Positions 62,535-64,000 of a DNA stretch of 64,000 bases are shown piece after piece. The stretch covers positions 162,327 through 226,326 of the forward strand of contig NZ_HE978603.1 of assembly GCF_000285835.1 (NCBI RefSeq). Direction: 5' to 3'. The translations under genes were made by a program, and so were the position numbers. The notes beneath the pieces are model-generated. The model saw only the letters and a program-made list of their open reading frames with translations. It did not search any database and was not told the DNA's origin. Numbering within the stretch: position 1 is the stretch's first letter; each line of letters starts with the position of its first letter. Origin of the DNA: Brevibacterium senegalense. GTDB lineage: Bacteria; Actinomycetota; Actinomycetes; Actinomycetales; Brevibacteriaceae.

Positions 62535-62939
62535 TCAGGCGCCTTCGATGGTCACGTTCGTGGCCTTGACGACCGCCGTCGCGATCGAGCCGGGCGCCAG
62601 CCCCAGCTCCTGCACAGACTCGGTCGAGATGAGCGAGACGACGCGGAACGGGCCGCACTGCAGCTCGACCTGGCTCATGACCGTGTCGGAGACGACGTTC
62701 GTCACGAGGCCCGTGAGGTGATTGCGGGCGGACCGGCGCCCGGCACCCTCGTCCAGCGCGGCCAGCCGCTGATTCGCGGCATCTTCGCGTGCAAGCTGCG
62801 CCAGCGAGGTCCCGTCGACCAGAATACGACCAGAGCCATCGGCCGACGCGGCCAGGCGCCCGCGGTCGATCCACCGGCGGATCGTGTCATCGGAGACGCC
62901 CAGCAGGGACGCGGCGACGCTGACCTTCATCTGCGACAT
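62535..62939 (-). CDS. HTH-Mop (molybdate-binding TOBE) protein
   Basis: 134 residues. Residues 1-45 are a MerR/excisionase-like helix-turn-helix (SVAASLLGVSDDTIRRWIDRGRL). Residues 68-133 are a Mop/TOBE domain: ARNHLTGLVTNVVSDTVMSQVEL and APGSIATAVVKATNVTIE, which binds molybdate or tungstate. This HTH-single Mop architecture is a known actinobacterial type and suggests a molybdate-responsive regulator or storage protein. TAGCCT 6 nt before the ATG indicates a leaderless transcript. No modABC or molybdopterin genes are in the window. Confidence 0.9.
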   Translation of the reverse strand: MSQMKVSVAASLLGVSDDTIRRWIDRGRLAASADGSGRILVDGTSLAQLAREDAANQRLAALDEGAGRRSARNHLTGLVTNVVSDTVMSQVELQCGPFRVVSLISTESVQELGLAPGSIATAVVKATNVTIEGA

Positions 62940-63032
62940 GACTGCAGGCTAGCACCGGGAGGCGGCCGCCCTCGTGTGCGCGGACGGGACGAATCGGTCG
63001 CCGCGAACCCGGTGGGCCCGCGGCGACCCGCC

Positions 63033-64000
63033 TCATCTCTCCGCAGGAACAGCCGGCACATTCCCGGGCACGGAGACCCAGCCCTGATAGCTCCCCTCCA
63101 TCTCCGCGACGTCGTACCCGGCGCGGCGCAGTGCGCTCGCAGCGACGCTGTTGCGGACCCCGCTCTGGCAGTACGACACGATCGTTCCGCGCTCCGGCAG
63201 CTCGTCCAGGTGCCACAGCACCCGGCCGCCGGACAGCTGGTGCGCACCGGGCACGTGACCGGAGGCGAACTCCGTCTTGTTCCGCACGTCCAGGAGCATG
63301 ACGTGGTCGACGTCATTCAGCTCCGTGGGCGACACCTGCCGCGGCACCACGAGGTCCAGCCCGTCGAGCGAGCCGATCCATCCGCGCACCGCGTCGATGC
63401 CCACTCTCACGAGGTGATCGCGCATCCGCCGCGCGTCCTCGTCCGATTCCGCCAGCAGCACCACCGGCCGCGTCTCCGACTCCGGGTCGTACGCCCAGGC
63501 CCCGAAGCTCGCGGTCTTCGCCGCCCCGGGGATGTTGAGGGAACCGGCGACCGTGCCCTCGTGGACCAGACTGTTGTGCCGCGTGTCGACGAGGATCACC
63601 CGATCCTCCTCGAGCTCCTGCCGCAGCCGGCCCGGGGTGTACTCGACGAGGTCCGGCAGCGTGCCCAGCACTGCCGGCCCCTCCCTGTTCTGCCTCTTCA
63701 TGCGGCCGAAGTAGGCGTGCGCATCCGGTTGTCCGCCCAGCAGCTCGTCGATGAAGCCCTGCTCATCGTCGTTCCGCAGGTAGTGGGACCACCACGCGAA
63801 CGCGCGCTCGTATCCGACGGTCGTCGACGGGATCGCACCCAGGGCCTTCCCGCACGCACTCCCGGCACCGTGCGCAGGGTGGACCTGCACGTAGTCCGGC
63901 AGCGCGAGGAAACGATCCCGCAGGCTGGCGTACATCTGCTGGGCGCCCACGAAGCGGGTGTCCACCCCTCCGGCCGCCTCGTCCAGCAGGTCCGGGCGAC
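63033..64000 (-). CDS. MBL-fold/rhodanese fusion protein (persulfide dioxygenase-like), partial at the right edge
   Basis: The frame is open to the window end, so the N-terminal half of the metallo-beta-lactamase domain (with its HxHxDH) is missing; the visible start RPDLLDEAAGGVDTRF and HPAHGAGSACGKALG are typical of ETHE1/BlhA-like persulfide dioxygenases. Two rhodanese domains follow. The first (VDTRHNSLVHEGTVAGSLNIPG) has no active-site cysteine, and the second ends in VSYCQSGVRNSVAAS with the catalytic Cys. This combination acts in sulfide/persulfide detoxification. An in-frame GTG at 63965 would give a truncated protein and is not the true start. Confidence 0.88.
   Translation of the reverse strand, partial: RPDLLDEAAGGVDTRFVGAQQMYASLRDRFLALPDYVQVHPAHGAGSACGKALGAIPSTTVGYERAFAWWSHYLRNDDEQGFIDELLGGQPDAHAYFGRMKRQNREGPAVLGTLPDLVEYTPGRLRQELEEDRVILVDTRHNSLVHEGTVAGSLNIPGAAKTASFGAWAYDPESETRPVVLLAESDEDARRMRDHLVRVGIDAVRGWIGSLDGLDLVVPRQVSPTELNDVDHVMLLDVRNKTEFASGHVPGAHQLSGGRVLWHLDELPERGTIVSYCQSGVRNSVAASALRRAGYDVAEMEGSYQGWVSVPGNVPAVPAER

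Overview
The window is GC-rich DNA with strong G/C preference at third codon positions and tightly packed genes on both strands. It reads as a chromosomal segment of a high-GC Gram-positive (Actinomycetes, possibly a Micrococcales or Corynebacteriales relative). Support: malate:quinone oxidoreductase, ThyX instead of ThyA, an Eis-type acetyltransferase, the CE1758/CE1759 flavin-monooxygenase pair, a 15-residue ilvB leader peptide of the corynebacterial kind, and many promoters whose -10 hexamer lies only 6-8 nt before the start codon (leaderless transcription). I cannot assign a genus. I see no rRNA, tRNA, CRISPR array, insertion sequence or prophage.

Layout. 0-5 kb: partial PabA-like glutamine amidotransferase, a 3-methyladenine-glycosylase-family protein, a divergent LysR/mqo pair, a zinc alcohol dehydrogenase. 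A 67-bp direct repeat of the glycosylase 3' end flanks the LysR-mqo block. 5-11 kb: crotonase, Mak-cap-like protein, thyX, lipoate ligase, then a GntR(YtrA)-ABC-permease operon. 11-16 kb: prolyl oligopeptidase, MFS carrier with a palindromic operator, zinc-ribbon MBL protein. 16-20 kb: ilvE, leuB, a CitE-like lyase, an AbiEi/DUF559-like protein. 20-27 kb: histidine phosphatase, BCCT osmolyte carrier, Nramp-related carrier, serA. 27-35 kb: PadR/membrane pair, a NarL-type two-component system followed by a MacB/FtsX-type exporter, LysR. 35-41.6 kb: a catabolic-looking minus-strand group (OsmC, SSS symporter, crotonase, class III CoA-transferase) and an Eis-type acetyltransferase. 41.7-45.4 kb: ilvBNC with its attenuator. 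45.5-51.5 kb: an RlmC-like methyltransferase, a heterodimeric ABC exporter whose first gene carries an early in-frame stop, and a PadR regulator. 51.5-54.6 kb: OhrR-type MarR, a small protein, an FAD reductase, and an Xre/membrane-protein pair behind a 52-bp near-perfect palindrome. 54.7-64 kb: ilvD, a lipoprotein plus polyglycine/PKD secreted protein pair, a D-2-hydroxyacid dehydrogenase, the LLM/FMN-reductase/MarR operon, an HTH-Mop protein and a partial MBL-rhodanese protein.

The theme that ties the window together is branched-chain amino acid and serine synthesis: ilvD, ilvB, ilvN, ilvC, serA, leuB and ilvE all lie on the minus strand in one order, separated by blocks of transport, stress and catabolic genes. 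The other notable feature is the number of clean palindromes and hairpins at promoters and gene ends. The best candidates for undescribed biology are the palindrome-Xre-membrane module at 53.7-54.6 kb, the repeat-flanked LysR-mqo block, and the lipoprotein/PKD secreted pair at 57-58.6 kb.
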